Shown in pieces: positions 1 to 8,916 of a stretch of 64,000 nucleotides of DNA. The first letter of the stretch is position 1; the number at the start of each line of letters is the position of its first letter. The translations under genes were made by a program, and so were the position numbers. Source of the DNA: Rossellomorea pakistanensis (GTDB lineage Bacteria; Bacillota; Bacilli; Bacillales; Bacillaceae_B); NCBI RefSeq assembly GCF_016908495.1, contig NZ_JAFBDZ010000004.1, positions 124,001 through 188,000 on the forward strand, read 5' to 3'. Under the pieces are notes generated by a model, which saw only the letters and a program-made list of their open reading frames with translations, was not told the DNA's origin and searched no databases.

Positions 1-2
1 AG

Positions 3-110
3 GCTAAAGGGGCAAACGCGATTATCTGCATGAGATTGGAGTCCTCCGCTGTCATGCAAAATGCTTCTGAGATTATTGCTTATGGAACAGCTGTTACGGT
101 TGAGGAATAA
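3..110 (+). CDS. YbjQ/UPF0145 family protein, 3' end only
   Basis: The last 35 codons of a gene that begins before the window. The tail reads AKGANAIICMRLESS and ends AYGTAVTVEE, which resembles the C-terminal part of the small YbjQ (UPF0145, DUF74) proteins, where a GANAV stretch and a final GTAV strand are conserved. The family forms small oligomeric beta-rich proteins of unclear function, sometimes called heavy-metal-binding-like. It is convergent with the next gene and is followed by a hairpin terminator. The identity rests on a short tail. Confidence 0.6.
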   Translation, partial: AKGANAIICMRLESSAVMQNASEIIAYGTAVTVEE

Positions 111-138
111 AACTGTATACATCTAAAGGGAAAACAGG

Positions 139-169
139 AAAAAAAGCCGCAAATATTGCAGCTTTTTTT
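139..169. terminator. Bidirectional intrinsic terminator
   Basis: A run of seven A, then GC, mismatch, GCAA, a three-base loop, TTGC, GC and seven T forms a near-perfect hairpin with T tracts on both strands. It lies between the YbjQ-type gene (+) and the threonine-aldolase-like gene (-) and can serve both. Confidence 0.8.
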
Positions 170-207
170 CCTAGGAAATTGTATGGCAGGTAGGCAAGAT
201 ATAAAGA

Positions 208-1305
208 TTATTCTTTTATTTTTTTCATACTCTCATCAAGCATTTGAAATACTTTTATCAATCCTTCTTTTGGTATGTTTCCAAATTGATCACCAATACT
301 TACCTCATAGAAACAAGCTTCTGCTTCAATTTCTCTAAGATAGCCAGTTAAACCAATGCCTGTTTTCTCATAAATATCAATAAGGATCGATTCCATCTTC
401 TCTTTTGGACTATTAATGTATACATGAAACATATTAGAAACTGGTTCTACAGGCTTTGTTGAAATACCATGGCATTGATTAAATAAACCAGCCAGTTCTT
501 TTGCTTCCTCATGATACATTTTCATTTTGTTTATTCTCTTGTTGAAATAATAATCGGCACTGATAATATAAGGGTAGAGACTTATTAAATCACCACCGTA
601 CCTCCTTTTCCAAACTTTTGATTCCTTTGTAAATCCTTTATCACCTGCAAGAATGGCTCCTGCAATCCCACCAATTCCTTTGTAAAAAGAAACATAAACA
701 CTATCAAAAAGTTCACAAATTTCAGCAGCTGACTTTTTATAATAAGGAAGAATTTCAAATAGCCTGGCGCCGTCTAAATGCAGTTTGATCCCTTTTTCAT
801 GACAATAAGCGGAAATCGCTTCTAACATCTGGTAATCTGGTAATTGCCCACCGATCTCTCGTTGAGGTAATTCAAGCAATAAACAGGCGACCCCCTCCCC
901 CATGTTCACAACATCTTCGAATTGAATCAAACGACTTTTATCCGCTAGTAATACAGGCTCTATATGATGCAATTCTTTTAACCCTTCTTCTTCATGAATT
1001 TCTAAATGGCACAAAGGATGATAGGCCACTTTTGATACTCCTTCATGATCACACCATATTCTTAATGCGATTTGTTGTGCCATCGTTCCGCTAGGAAAAA
1101 ATACGGCATCTTCTTTCCCTAAATATTCCGCCATCTTCTTTTGAAAATCTTCTATTATTTTGCCCTTCCCATAAATATCACTTTCCTGATGTCCTTCATA
1201 ATTTCTCAATGCCTCTTTAAGTACTTGAATGTCTCTTATTCCATTACCTGCTACTTGATAGTTTGTTTGTTTAAATGCTTCTATTAACCTATTATTCTCA
1301 TTCAA
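208..1305 (-). CDS. Threonine-aldolase-like PLP enzyme (beta-eliminating lyase fold)
   Basis: 365 residues, the usual length of low-specificity threonine aldolases, which cleave beta-hydroxy amino acids to glycine and an aldehyde. Visible marks are FFPSGTMAQQ near residue 70 (cofactor phosphate region), HLDGAR with D178, and SFYKGIGG with K209, the expected PLP lysine. The start is TTG: AAAGGAG lies 8 bases upstream and the nearby ATG is out of frame. It is last in the TetR/permease/DUF917/hydantoinase operon, 14 bp after its neighbour. That context suggests it acts on an amino acid released by the preceding enzymes, for example one with a beta-hydroxyl; this is inference. It could also be a different aldolase or lyase of fold type I. 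Confidence 0.8.
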   Translation of the reverse strand: MNENNRLIEAFKQTNYQVAGNGIRDIQVLKEALRNYEGHQESDIYGKGKIIEDFQKKMAEYLGKEDAVFFPSGTMAQQIALRIWCDHEGVSKVAYHPLCHLEIHEEEGLKELHHIEPVLLADKSRLIQFEDVVNMGEGVACLLLELPQREIGGQLPDYQMLEAISAYCHEKGIKLHLDGARLFEILPYYKKSAAEICELFDSVYVSFYKGIGGIAGAILAGDKGFTKESKVWKRRYGGDLISLYPYIISADYYFNKRINKMKMYHEEAKELAGLFNQCHGISTKPVEPVSNMFHVYINSPKEKMESILIDIYEKTGIGLTGYLREIEAEACFYEVSIGDQFGNIPKEGLIKVFQMLDESMKKIKE

Positions 1306-1319
1306 TAGCTGATCTCCTT

Positions 1320-2897
1320 TCAGGACATAGGAACCTCTAATTGGGCTAAATCCCCTGCAGCTTTCACACGTATTCTAGTCGCATTTCCTGGTAAATAGGC
1401 CAGTGGAACATCCTCAATATCAACAATAATGAGATGATCTGGATCTGCTCCTGCTTTGATAGCTTCTTGCTTCGCTTCATCCTTTGCCATTTCCAATGCT
1501 TGATCACGGTCGATTTCAGTCAATTTATAAATCCGTTCTACCTGCCCGCTCACCTGTGAAATCGCTGCACCAATAGCATTGGCTACACCTGAACGCTTAG
1601 GGCGGATGACCTTAGAAGCGCCTTTTAATGCTTCCGGAAGTAAGATACTGCCTCCTCCAACGAGAATGACGGACGCATCTTCTGCACTTGTTTTCATCTT
1701 ATCAACGGCTTCTTCCACCATTTCTACCATATTCGCATAAACCTTTTTTAATAACCCTGTATCTAGATGAGCAACCTTTGAGGGATCTCCTAGCTCCACT
1801 TTTCCGAGGGCAACAGCAACATCTGTTGCTGTTAGGGTATCTCCTCCAAAAATTAAGCTTTTTTCTGGAAGATGATATCCGACACTGTCAGGTCCAATCG
1901 TGAATTCTCCATTGTCTTTCATTCGAATGATGGTGCCTCCCCCAAGTCCAATCGAAACAATATCAGGCATTCGGAAATTCGTTCTCGCTCCACCAATTTC
2001 AACCGCTAAGGACGATTCACGTGGGAATGATTGCATTAAGACACCAATATCGGTTGTCGTCCCACCTACATCAACCACAATGGCATCAGAGCTTTTAGTC
2101 AAATAGGATGCTCCGCGCAATGAATTTGTCGGGCCGCAAGCGATGGTGAAAATCGGATATTTCACAGCATAGTCTAACGACATTAACGTTCCATCGTTTT
2201 GACCGAAGAACACCTTCGCCTCAATTCCTTCATTTTTTAATGCATGAACAAATCCGTCTGCCGCTGTTTTGGCAACATTCACGACTGCCGCATTGATAAT
2301 CGTCGCATTTTCTCTTTCAAGCAGGCCAACTGAACCGATTTCGGATGATAAAGATATAGCCACCTCTTCTCCAAGAACCTCTCTGATGATTTCACTTGCT
2401 CTTGCTTCATGTGTTTGAGAGACAGGTGAAAACACGGAGGTAATAGCAACTGAATCTACTTTTCCTTTGATTTCTTCTGCAATTTGATATAAATGTTCCT
2501 CATCTAAAGAAGTGATCTCCCTGCCATCGAATTCATGCCCTCCTTTAACCAAGTAAAGATATTTTCCGAGTGCTTCACGTAGGTCATCGGGTACACCAAT
2601 GAGCGTTTTCACAGCTAGAGTAGCAGGAGCTCCGATACGGATGGCCGCAATATTATTTAATCTTCTTCTTTCTACGATTGCATTTGTACAATGTGTTGTC
2701 CCTAGCATAGCAAACTTAATTTGTTCTCTAGGTACATTTGCTTCTTCTATGATTTTCTTCATGGCCGTGTAAATACCTGTCCCTACATCTTCAGTTGTCG
2801 GTGATTTCGTTTCAGAAATTACCTGATTGTTCTCGTCTAAAAGGACAGCATCGGTATGTGTACCTCCGACGTCTATTCCAATTCTATAGATACTCAT
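1320..2897 (-). CDS. Hydantoinase/oxoprolinase family protein (HyuA-like ATPase)
   Basis: 525 residues with an ASKHA-type nucleotide-binding fold. An N-terminal IGIDVGGTHTDAVL phosphate loop (residues 6-19) is followed by a second DVGGTTTDIGVL motif near residue 277 and a glycine-rich GLGGGT. The family hydrolyses cyclic amides such as hydantoins or 5-oxoproline, usually with ATP. It is shorter than the 684-residue paralogue at 17247-19301 and has no HyuB partner; a DUF917 protein precedes it instead. Its start overlaps the DUF917 stop in a TAATG junction, so the two are probably translationally coupled. The substrate cannot be read from sequence. Confidence 0.85.
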   Translation of the reverse strand: MSIYRIGIDVGGTHTDAVLLDENNQVISETKSPTTEDVGTGIYTAMKKIIEEANVPREQIKFAMLGTTHCTNAIVERRRLNNIAAIRIGAPATLAVKTLIGVPDDLREALGKYLYLVKGGHEFDGREITSLDEEHLYQIAEEIKGKVDSVAITSVFSPVSQTHEARASEIIREVLGEEVAISLSSEIGSVGLLERENATIINAAVVNVAKTAADGFVHALKNEGIEAKVFFGQNDGTLMSLDYAVKYPIFTIACGPTNSLRGASYLTKSSDAIVVDVGGTTTDIGVLMQSFPRESSLAVEIGGARTNFRMPDIVSIGLGGGTIIRMKDNGEFTIGPDSVGYHLPEKSLIFGGDTLTATDVAVALGKVELGDPSKVAHLDTGLLKKVYANMVEMVEEAVDKMKTSAEDASVILVGGGSILLPEALKGASKVIRPKRSGVANAIGAAISQVSGQVERIYKLTEIDRDQALEMAKDEAKQEAIKAGADPDHLIIVDIEDVPLAYLPGNATRIRVKAAGDLAQLEVPMS

Positions 2898-3991
2898 TAT
2901 GCTTTCACTCCTTTTTTCACAAGCTCTTCCACCGGAACATAGTCAACATCATAGTTAAAATATTTGGGTCCAACCGTTTCAATGCCCTTTTCGGTTCTCC
3001 ACTTTGGGTCACAAGGGATTCCTACAATCACGCATCTTGCACCATAACGAATCGCTTCCGTTGTAACCGGGAGGCCTGTTTCTGCATCAAGGACTGCAAT
3101 TAAATCTGGTGTCACACAAAGAAGACGTTGATCTGTTTGTGCAAGTAAGTGTTCATTTTGGAAACGAACTTCTAACGTTTCCCCTTTGTATTGATTGATA
3201 CCTTCGAATGTTGCCACTCCTTTTGCAAATCCGCTCTCTGTCTTCCTATTGACATCTATCACTTTCCCACGGAACAATTCAAATCCATCTGCACATTTTA
3301 ACGCTTCCTTAATGGGATCAGCATTGTTTCGTTTGGCAAGCCTGATCGCCTTCCCTAATTCCTCCTCAAGCTTGAGAATATTACGGATTCCACTATCTTT
3401 TAAGTTTTTTCCAGTCATTGGGTAAATCGCTGTCATCGTGCTTCCACCCATTTCGATTGTGGCCGATCGGGCAATACGTTCTGTCCATACATTATTAATG
3501 GTTGACAATAGCGACGTATTCCCTTTCTCATCCGCAATCACCATTGGGGTTGCGGATACGCCATCTAGGTAAAACGTTACCATTTGCAATTCAGGAAAGG
3601 CCCTCCCCATACCATCTACATCAACGACAGGAATGCCCATCCTGGCTGCAAGCGCAAGAGGCAGCATCGAATTCAGACCACCAGCCTCAATCGGCATCGT
3701 TGCATATATTTCTTTTCCTAAATAGGATTCAAGGTTTTTAAAGGCACTAATGGCTTCTTCACCACTTGGAGCCTTTTCAATCATGACAGTTGGGGCTCCC
3801 ATCATGGCAGATGGTACAACAAGTGCATCATCAGGCACCTCATCAACATCCAACAATGTAATTTCTCCATACTCTTCAATCGCTTGCAATGCCATCAGTT
3901 TGCCAATGTAAGGATCTCCACCGCCACCTGTACCAAGTAATGCAGCACCTACAGCAATATCCTCAATTTCTTGTTTTCCAATGATCCTCAT
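2897..3991 (-). CDS. DUF917 family protein
   Basis: 364 residues, the normal length for DUF917 proteins. These are found next to, or fused with, hydantoinase/oxoprolinase-type ATPases and are thought to work with them; the exact activity is not established. The N-terminus contains the glycine-rich VGAALLGTGGGGDPYIG motif (about residues 14-30), typical of this family. ATG overlaps the permease stop (ATGA) and AAGGAGG lies 8 bases upstream, so this is a tightly coupled operon. Together with the NCS1 permease it suggests import and opening of a cyclic nitrogen compound. Confidence 0.8.
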   Translation of the reverse strand: MRIIGKQEIEDIAVGAALLGTGGGGDPYIGKLMALQAIEEYGEITLLDVDEVPDDALVVPSAMMGAPTVMIEKAPSGEEAISAFKNLESYLGKEIYATMPIEAGGLNSMLPLALAARMGIPVVDVDGMGRAFPELQMVTFYLDGVSATPMVIADEKGNTSLLSTINNVWTERIARSATIEMGGSTMTAIYPMTGKNLKDSGIRNILKLEEELGKAIRLAKRNNADPIKEALKCADGFELFRGKVIDVNRKTESGFAKGVATFEGINQYKGETLEVRFQNEHLLAQTDQRLLCVTPDLIAVLDAETGLPVTTEAIRYGARCVIVGIPCDPKWRTEKGIETVGPKYFNYDVDYVPVEELVKKGVKA

Positions 3992-5319
3992 AGAATAGAC
4001 CCTCCTTGATTTTTAGATGTAATCGCTTGTATTTTATTTTGTGAAGTCTTGCTTGCTATCAGCTGTAATCCGAATGAAACTAAAAATGCATCAAAACCTG
4101 AAGCACCTGTTAACGTGAAGAGACCAAATCCATTAGGCGCTGGAGTGGTGATAAACGCAACCAATGCTGCAACAATCCATATCGATACACTAACAAAGTT
4201 TACATTCTGAATAGATGATAGCTTGTAATATCGGTACTTACTTGGATTCATTAAATAATCCCCGACATAGATTCCTCCGATTGGGGGAATAAACGCACTT
4301 AAGAAGATGAGGAATGGAATAAAATTCTCATATATTCCTGCAACCGCCATGATTGTTCCGATTAATCCTGCCGTAATAGTCAGTATATATTTAGGTGTAT
4401 TTTTAAAAATAACCGAGAATCCTAGTGCTGAAGAGTAAAGGTTATTGTCGTTTGTTGTCCACTGTGCAAGGATCAATATGAGCATCGCAGAGGTTCCCCA
4501 CCCTAGCCCCAACATGATTTCAACAATATCTACTTGTGCTGTTGCTTTTGCCAAGATCGCAGCAATGATCAGAACGATACTAAAACCGATAAAGAATCCG
4601 GCAAATGAGGAAATAACTGCGTCTTTTGTTGATTTTGCATAGCGTGAGATATCAGGACCAATAATAGCTCCAATAGCTAACGATCCAATAATAAGTGAAA
4701 TGGATAATCCTATTGTCAACGGATCCCCTATTAATGGTGCATTTACCACTTCATCCATTGACCTTCCATTCATGACACGAATTAATGATGCAATTAGCAG
4801 CAATCCAAGGAGAGGAACGGCAATCAAACTTAGTTTTTCTATCGCTTTGTATCCAATGAAAGCGGTAGTGGTCATAAGAATACCACCAATAACAACCAGT
4901 AATTTTGGATGAATATCTAAATGAAATACATTTATCAGGATATTGTGTAAGCTAGCCCCAAATAAATCAAGCTGCACGCCAAACCAACCGAATAAGGCGA
5001 TGGCAATAATAACGGAAACAGCGTAGGATCCATATTTACCCAAGGCAAACATTGAAACAAATGAAGTAGACAATCCCGTTTTAGCGCCAACAATTCCACA
5101 AAGGGCACTTAATATTGATAGAATCAAACAGCCAACAAACGAAGCGATCACTGCCTGAGTCATGCTTAATCCGCCACCAAGGGTACCGCCAAGTGCCGTT
5201 GCAGATAATGCAATGATCGCTCCCATCCAAACCACAGAAAGCTTTACCCACCCTTTTCGTTGATCCTGTGGAACTGGCTCCCTTTCGTAGTCTTTAATAA
5301 CGTGATGTTTGTTTTCCAT
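3988..5319 (-). CDS. NCS1 family permease (CodB-like cytosine/purine/hydantoin transporter)
   Basis: About 443 residues with roughly 12 hydrophobic segments and the pattern of nucleobase:cation symporter-1 proteins (cytosine, allantoin, hydantoin, thiamine carriers). A soluble N-terminus ending VPQDQRKGW precedes the first helix; ALGGTLGGGLS and GWFGVQLDLFG are family-like. The gene could start at 5325, but AGGAGG is only 4 bases from that ATG and 9 bases from the ATG at 5319, so I chose the latter. It follows the TetR gene by 17 bp and overlaps the DUF917 gene by 4 bp. The operon partners favour a hydantoin-like or other cyclic amide substrate over cytosine, which is inference. Confidence 0.82.
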   Translation of the reverse strand: MENKHHVIKDYEREPVPQDQRKGWVKLSVVWMGAIIALSATALGGTLGGGLSMTQAVIASFVGCLILSILSALCGIVGAKTGLSTSFVSMFALGKYGSYAVSVIIAIALFGWFGVQLDLFGASLHNILINVFHLDIHPKLLVVIGGILMTTTAFIGYKAIEKLSLIAVPLLGLLLIASLIRVMNGRSMDEVVNAPLIGDPLTIGLSISLIIGSLAIGAIIGPDISRYAKSTKDAVISSFAGFFIGFSIVLIIAAILAKATAQVDIVEIMLGLGWGTSAMLILILAQWTTNDNNLYSSALGFSVIFKNTPKYILTITAGLIGTIMAVAGIYENFIPFLIFLSAFIPPIGGIYVGDYLMNPSKYRYYKLSSIQNVNFVSVSIWIVAALVAFITTPAPNGFGLFTLTGASGFDAFLVSFGLQLIASKTSQNKIQAITSKNQGGSIL

Positions 5320-5336
5320 AAGCATCTCCCTCCTCT

Positions 5337-5945
5337 TTATTTTTTGTGTACCTCTGAATCGTACTTTCTCTCTACATCTTTAAACATAGAGCTGATAAAT
5401 TGATCGGCCATTTGAACCTGTTCTTCAAAAACTTGTCCATCATACAAATTCATCCCCCAAAAAACTCCATTCGCCAGTAAAACAAATTGTTTCGTAACTT
5501 GGTCTACATCCTCAGCGGATATGCAAGAATATCTTTGTCTCAAGAGATCCTCTAGTGAGCTGGCAAGCCAATCATTCACATGCAACATATGCTTTTGTAA
5601 ATATTGACTAATTTCCGGAATCGGTGACGTAACCAATGAAATATATGCCATTGTTCCTTGCTTATCGTCTTTGTGATACCTAACGATTCCATGAAGCAAT
5701 TCACTAAAAATTTGATCACCTGACTGTGCACTTGTTTCCTTAAAAATTCGTTTCATCTCGGCTAAATGGTTATCAAGCAATTGTTGAAACGCCGCGATAT
5801 ACAATTCCTCTTTATTCTTATAAAAAAAATAAATCGACGCGGGTTTAATCCCGACTTCTGTTGCAATTTTCTTCATCGTAGCTCCCTGATATCCATGAAG
5901 GGAATAATGCAAGAGAGCTGCATCTATCAATTCTTTCCGCTTCAA
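5337..5945 (-). CDS. TetR family transcriptional regulator
   Basis: 202 residues. The N-terminal helix-turn-helix is clear: AALLHYSLHGYQGATMKKIA, then GIKPASIYFFYKNKEELY (residues 8-48). The rest is the variable ligand-binding domain. The start is TTG at 5945; AGGTGG lies 7 bases upstream and no other start fits the family N-terminus. It is the first gene of the permease/DUF917/hydantoinase/aldolase operon, and a perfect palindrome sits directly upstream of its start, so autoregulation and control of the whole operon are likely. The inducer is probably the transported compound or a breakdown product. Confidence 0.88.
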   Translation of the reverse strand: MKRKELIDAALLHYSLHGYQGATMKKIATEVGIKPASIYFFYKNKEELYIAAFQQLLDNHLAEMKRIFKETSAQSGDQIFSELLHGIVRYHKDDKQGTMAYISLVTSPIPEISQYLQKHMLHVNDWLASSLEDLLRQRYSCISAEDVDQVTKQFVLLANGVFWGMNLYDGQVFEEQVQMADQFISSMFKDVERKYDSEVHKK

Positions 5946-5954
5946 TTTGTCACC

Positions 5955-5972
5955 ACCTAACGTTTGTTAGGT
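5955..5972. promoter_or_regulatory. TetR-type operator palindrome
   Basis: ACCTAAC-GTTT-GTTAGGT: 7-bp perfect inverted repeats with a 4-bp spacer. It lies between the -10 and the TTG start of the tetR gene, partly overlapping the ribosome binding site, as expected for an autorepressor. Binding by the adjacent TetR protein is inferred. Confidence 0.75.
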
Positions 5973-5974
5973 AA

Positions 5975-6003
5975 ATTATAAAAGACTAAATTTATAAAAG
6001 CAA
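5975..6003 (-). promoter_or_regulatory. Sigma-A promoter of the tetR-permease-DUF917 operon
   Basis: On the minus strand TTGCTT (6003-5998), a 17-base spacer and TATAAT (5980-5975). The operator palindrome begins 2 bases downstream of the -10, over the expected transcription start. Confidence 0.7.
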
Positions 6004-6224
6004 TAATTTTCTGAACTATTCATTTTTTCTAAAAAATTCCTGGTGTTACTGAAACTCCACCAGACAAAGGGATACAGAAAAAATTTTTAGTCAAAAGAAC
6101 AGCCATTTTACTTAACATCCTTTTTTTAATTCTTGTAGAAAACAATGGATAGTTTCCTCTATTTTAGAAAACCTAACTATATATGTGAGTGTAAAACGTT
6201 ATCGCTTGGTAGGAGGAATCAATC

Positions 6225-7823
6225 TTGAATATTGCTAATGTTTTTACGATAATTGGCTTTATTGCTTGTGTCATAATCTTACTGGTACTCATCGTGGCAG
6301 TACTTTATTTTTACTACATCGACCGTACGCAAAAGCAGCATCCAATTCTACGGAATTATCCAGTTATCGGGCGAGCTAGATACTTCTTTGAATCCATTGG
6401 ACCTGAGCTGAGACAGTATTTCTTCAACTCCGATACAGAAGGAAAACCGTTTTCACGAAATGACTATACACATATTGTCAGGAAAGCTAAATATAAACGT
6501 GATGTTCTGGGGTATGGATCGCAAAGGGATTTTGAAGAAGAAGGATATTATATTCGAAATTCCATGTTTCCCAAGTTAACGGAAGAATTGAAAATGGATC
6601 GCGAAACGAAAGTGACAACTGATCGATATCTTTTGATCAAGGAACCTTTATTTGCACAGAAAAAAGAGCGTCTAGAGAAGAATGAATCACCTGTTTATTT
6701 GCTTGATGATGAAGATGCCATTGTAATTGGAAAGCACGCCAGGAACCCTTTCATTGTGAAGGGTCAGATTGGGATGTCTGCGATGAGCTATGGTTCCCTT
6801 GGAGAACGTGCCATTACCGCTCTGTCAGAAGGGTTGGGAATCGCCAAAGGAACATGGATGAACACTGGAGAGGGCGGGATCTCTGAATACCATTTAAAGG
6901 GCGGCGTTGATATTATCATGCAAATTGGCCCTGGATTATTTGGAGTTAGAGACCAAGAAGGAAATTTTAGCTGGGAAGCATTAAAAGAAAAAAGTGAGAT
7001 TCCTCAAGTTAAAGCATTTGAAATTAAACTGGCTCAGGGCGCTAAAACGCGTGGCGGTCATATTGATGCTGAAAAGGTGACAGAGGAAATTGCAAGAATC
7101 CGGATGGTTGAACCTTTTAAATCGATCGATAGTCCAAACCGTTTTCGAGAATTTAGTGACTTTCCCTCTTTGTTTGACTTTATCGAAAAGGTTCGCGAAC
7201 ATTCTGGGAAACCAGTAGGAATGAAAGTGGTCATTGGAAGCAGTGAAGAAGCAGATGAATTAGCTAAACAAATTCAACTCACCGGAAAAGCACCCGACTT
7301 TATTACCGTGGATGGTGGTGAAGGCGGCACTGGAGCCTCCTATCAGGAATTGGCTGACAGTGTAGGTTTGCCCATTAAATCAGCATTGCCTATAATGGAC
7401 AATGCCTTAAGGAAATACGGTGTTCGTGACCAGGTGAAAATGATCGCTTCAGGCAAATTGTTTTCACCTGACAGAATTGCAATCGCACTGGCAATGGGGG
7501 CTGACCTAGTGAATATAGCAAGAGGATTTATGATTACAGTTGGTTGTATTCAAGCCTTGCAATGTCAATCCAATGCCTGCCCGGTCGGTGTAGCGACAAC
7601 AGACCCGGATTTGCAAAAAGCACTGGTTATTGACGAAAAGAAATATCGTACAGCCAATTATTTAATTTCGTTACGGAAAGGTTTATTTCGAGTAGCCGCT
7701 GCAGCAGGCTTGGATTCTCCTGTCCATTTTACACGTGAACATGTTGTTTATAAGGATGAAAGAGGGAAAACGTGGTCACTAGAGGAAATTTATCAATCCA
7801 TCGTTCAAACTGAAAGTAGTTAA
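6225..7823 (+). CDS. FMN-binding glutamate synthase family protein (YerD-like)
   Basis: 532 residues: one N-terminal membrane helix (about residues 5-32), then the FMN/Fe-S synthase domain of glutamate synthases without the amidotransferase half. Visible are QIGMSAMSYGSLG, the flavin-region FITVDGGEGGTGAS and the cysteine cluster CIQALQCQSNACPVG for an Fe-S centre near residue 450. Length and layout match the YerD-type proteins of Bacillus, annotated as putative ferredoxin-dependent glutamate synthase, though the physiological reaction is not proven. The start is TTG with AGGAGG 8 bases upstream. It stands alone, divergent from the tetR operon. The membrane anchor suggests electrons from a membrane-near donor, which is inference. 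Confidence 0.88.
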   Translation: MNIANVFTIIGFIACVIILLVLIVAVLYFYYIDRTQKQHPILRNYPVIGRARYFFESIGPELRQYFFNSDTEGKPFSRNDYTHIVRKAKYKRDVLGYGSQRDFEEEGYYIRNSMFPKLTEELKMDRETKVTTDRYLLIKEPLFAQKKERLEKNESPVYLLDDEDAIVIGKHARNPFIVKGQIGMSAMSYGSLGERAITALSEGLGIAKGTWMNTGEGGISEYHLKGGVDIIMQIGPGLFGVRDQEGNFSWEALKEKSEIPQVKAFEIKLAQGAKTRGGHIDAEKVTEEIARIRMVEPFKSIDSPNRFREFSDFPSLFDFIEKVREHSGKPVGMKVVIGSSEEADELAKQIQLTGKAPDFITVDGGEGGTGASYQELADSVGLPIKSALPIMDNALRKYGVRDQVKMIASGKLFSPDRIAIALAMGADLVNIARGFMITVGCIQALQCQSNACPVGVATTDPDLQKALVIDEKKYRTANYLISLRKGLFRVAAAAGLDSPVHFTREHVVYKDERGKTWSLEEIYQSIVQTESS

Positions 7824-7837
7824 AGCATCTTACTAAT

Positions 7838-7886
7838 GGAACGATACTAGGCATGATTAATACCTAATCATCCCTAGTATTGCTCC
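7838..7886. terminator. Long inverted repeat between convergent genes
   Basis: Two 22-base arms with 19 matching positions and a 5-base loop (ATACC) lie between the glutamate-synthase-like gene (+) and the dehydrogenase gene (-). A T tract is missing on both sides, so it may be a weak bidirectional terminator or an mRNA-protecting hairpin. Confidence 0.6.
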
Positions 7887-7900
7887 ACTTAAAACATACC

Positions 7901-8785
7901 TTAACACTTTTCACTCATATACTTGTAAAGTGCTTGAGTACCACGATTTTCTTCCCCGACATTCGCAAGATCCGAATATAATTGCTCTGCAAGCGTTAGA
8001 CCGGGCATCTCGATTTCCATTTTTCTCGCCTCATCTAAAGCAATTCTCATATCCTTCAGGAAATGTTTAATATAAAAACCAGGCTCGAAATCCCCTTCGA
8101 TCATTCTCGGAGCTAGGTTAGAAAGACTCCAGCTTCCTGCTGCCCCTGTCGAGATACTTTGTAATACCGTTTCAGGATCTAAACCCGATTTTTCTGCATA
8201 AATGATGGCTTCACTTACGCCAATCATATTAGAAGCGATCGTAATCTGATTACACATTTTCGTATGCTGCCCTGAACCAGCCTTCCCTTGATAGACGATA
8301 GTGGAGCCAATTAAATCAAAGATCGGTTTCATCTTATTAAAAACCTCTTGATCTCCGCCAACCATAATCGATAGCGTTGCTTCCCTTGCTCCCCTATCCC
8401 CTCCAGATACGGGTGCATCCAGTGCATACATCTCTTTCCTTTTCGCTTCATCATAGATTTCTTTTGCCAAAGTCGGTGTAGATGTCGTCATGTCAATCAA
8501 GTAACTATGTGGCTGGCCATTAGCGATAATGCCCTTATCTCCAAGATAAACTTCTCGAACATCAGAGGGATAGCCTACCATCGAAATAATGATATTGGCT
8601 TGAGCGGCAACCTCCATCGGAGACTCCGCCCACTTCGCTCCTAATTGGACTAAGCTTTCGGCCTTCTCTTTCGTACGGGTGTAAACCACTACTGGAAAAC
8701 CAGCATTCAAAATATGAGTCGCCATCGATTTTCCCATTACCCCTAATCCGATAAAACCAACTTTATTCTCCTCTGGTGAAATCAT
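7901..8785 (-). CDS. NAD(P)-dependent beta-hydroxyacid dehydrogenase (3-hydroxyisobutyrate dehydrogenase family)
   Basis: 294 residues, typical for the family, which oxidises 3-hydroxyisobutyrate, tartronate semialdehyde-type or similar beta-hydroxyacids. The Rossmann motif is GFIGLGVMGKSMA (residues 10-22). The family signature is DAPVSGGDRGA (123-133) and the catalytic lysine is K176 in GSGQHTKMCNQ. The start ATG has GGGAGGAAGG upstream. It is monocistronic, between the hairpin above and the 52-bp repeat array. Without a neighbouring pathway the exact substrate is open; 3-hydroxyisobutyrate dehydrogenase is the usual label, as for YkwC in Bacillus subtilis. Confidence 0.85.
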   Translation of the reverse strand: MISPEENKVGFIGLGVMGKSMATHILNAGFPVVVYTRTKEKAESLVQLGAKWAESPMEVAAQANIIISMVGYPSDVREVYLGDKGIIANGQPHSYLIDMTTSTPTLAKEIYDEAKRKEMYALDAPVSGGDRGAREATLSIMVGGDQEVFNKMKPIFDLIGSTIVYQGKAGSGQHTKMCNQITIASNMIGVSEAIIYAEKSGLDPETVLQSISTGAAGSWSLSNLAPRMIEGDFEPGFYIKHFLKDMRIALDEARKMEIEMPGLTLAEQLYSDLANVGEENRGTQALYKYMSEKC

Positions 8786-8916
8786 TTTCCTTCCTCCCTA
8801 TGTGGTTAGATCCTCTAAATCCCTTTAATTGTTTTATAATTCTCAATTTTATCATTTTATTGTACATCCTGAACAGTTTGGTGTCTGGCAGCAAATGACC
8901 GAATCAAACGGAAATT

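Noticed and set aside
6171..6177. Second TetR half site (ACCTAAC) upstream of the glutamate-synthase-like gene
   Set aside because: Only one arm is present and no partner follows, so it may be chance.
6181..6224. Possible cre site before the glutamate-synthase-like gene
   Set aside because: GTAAAACGTTATCG has one base too many to fit the cre consensus; not reported as a site.
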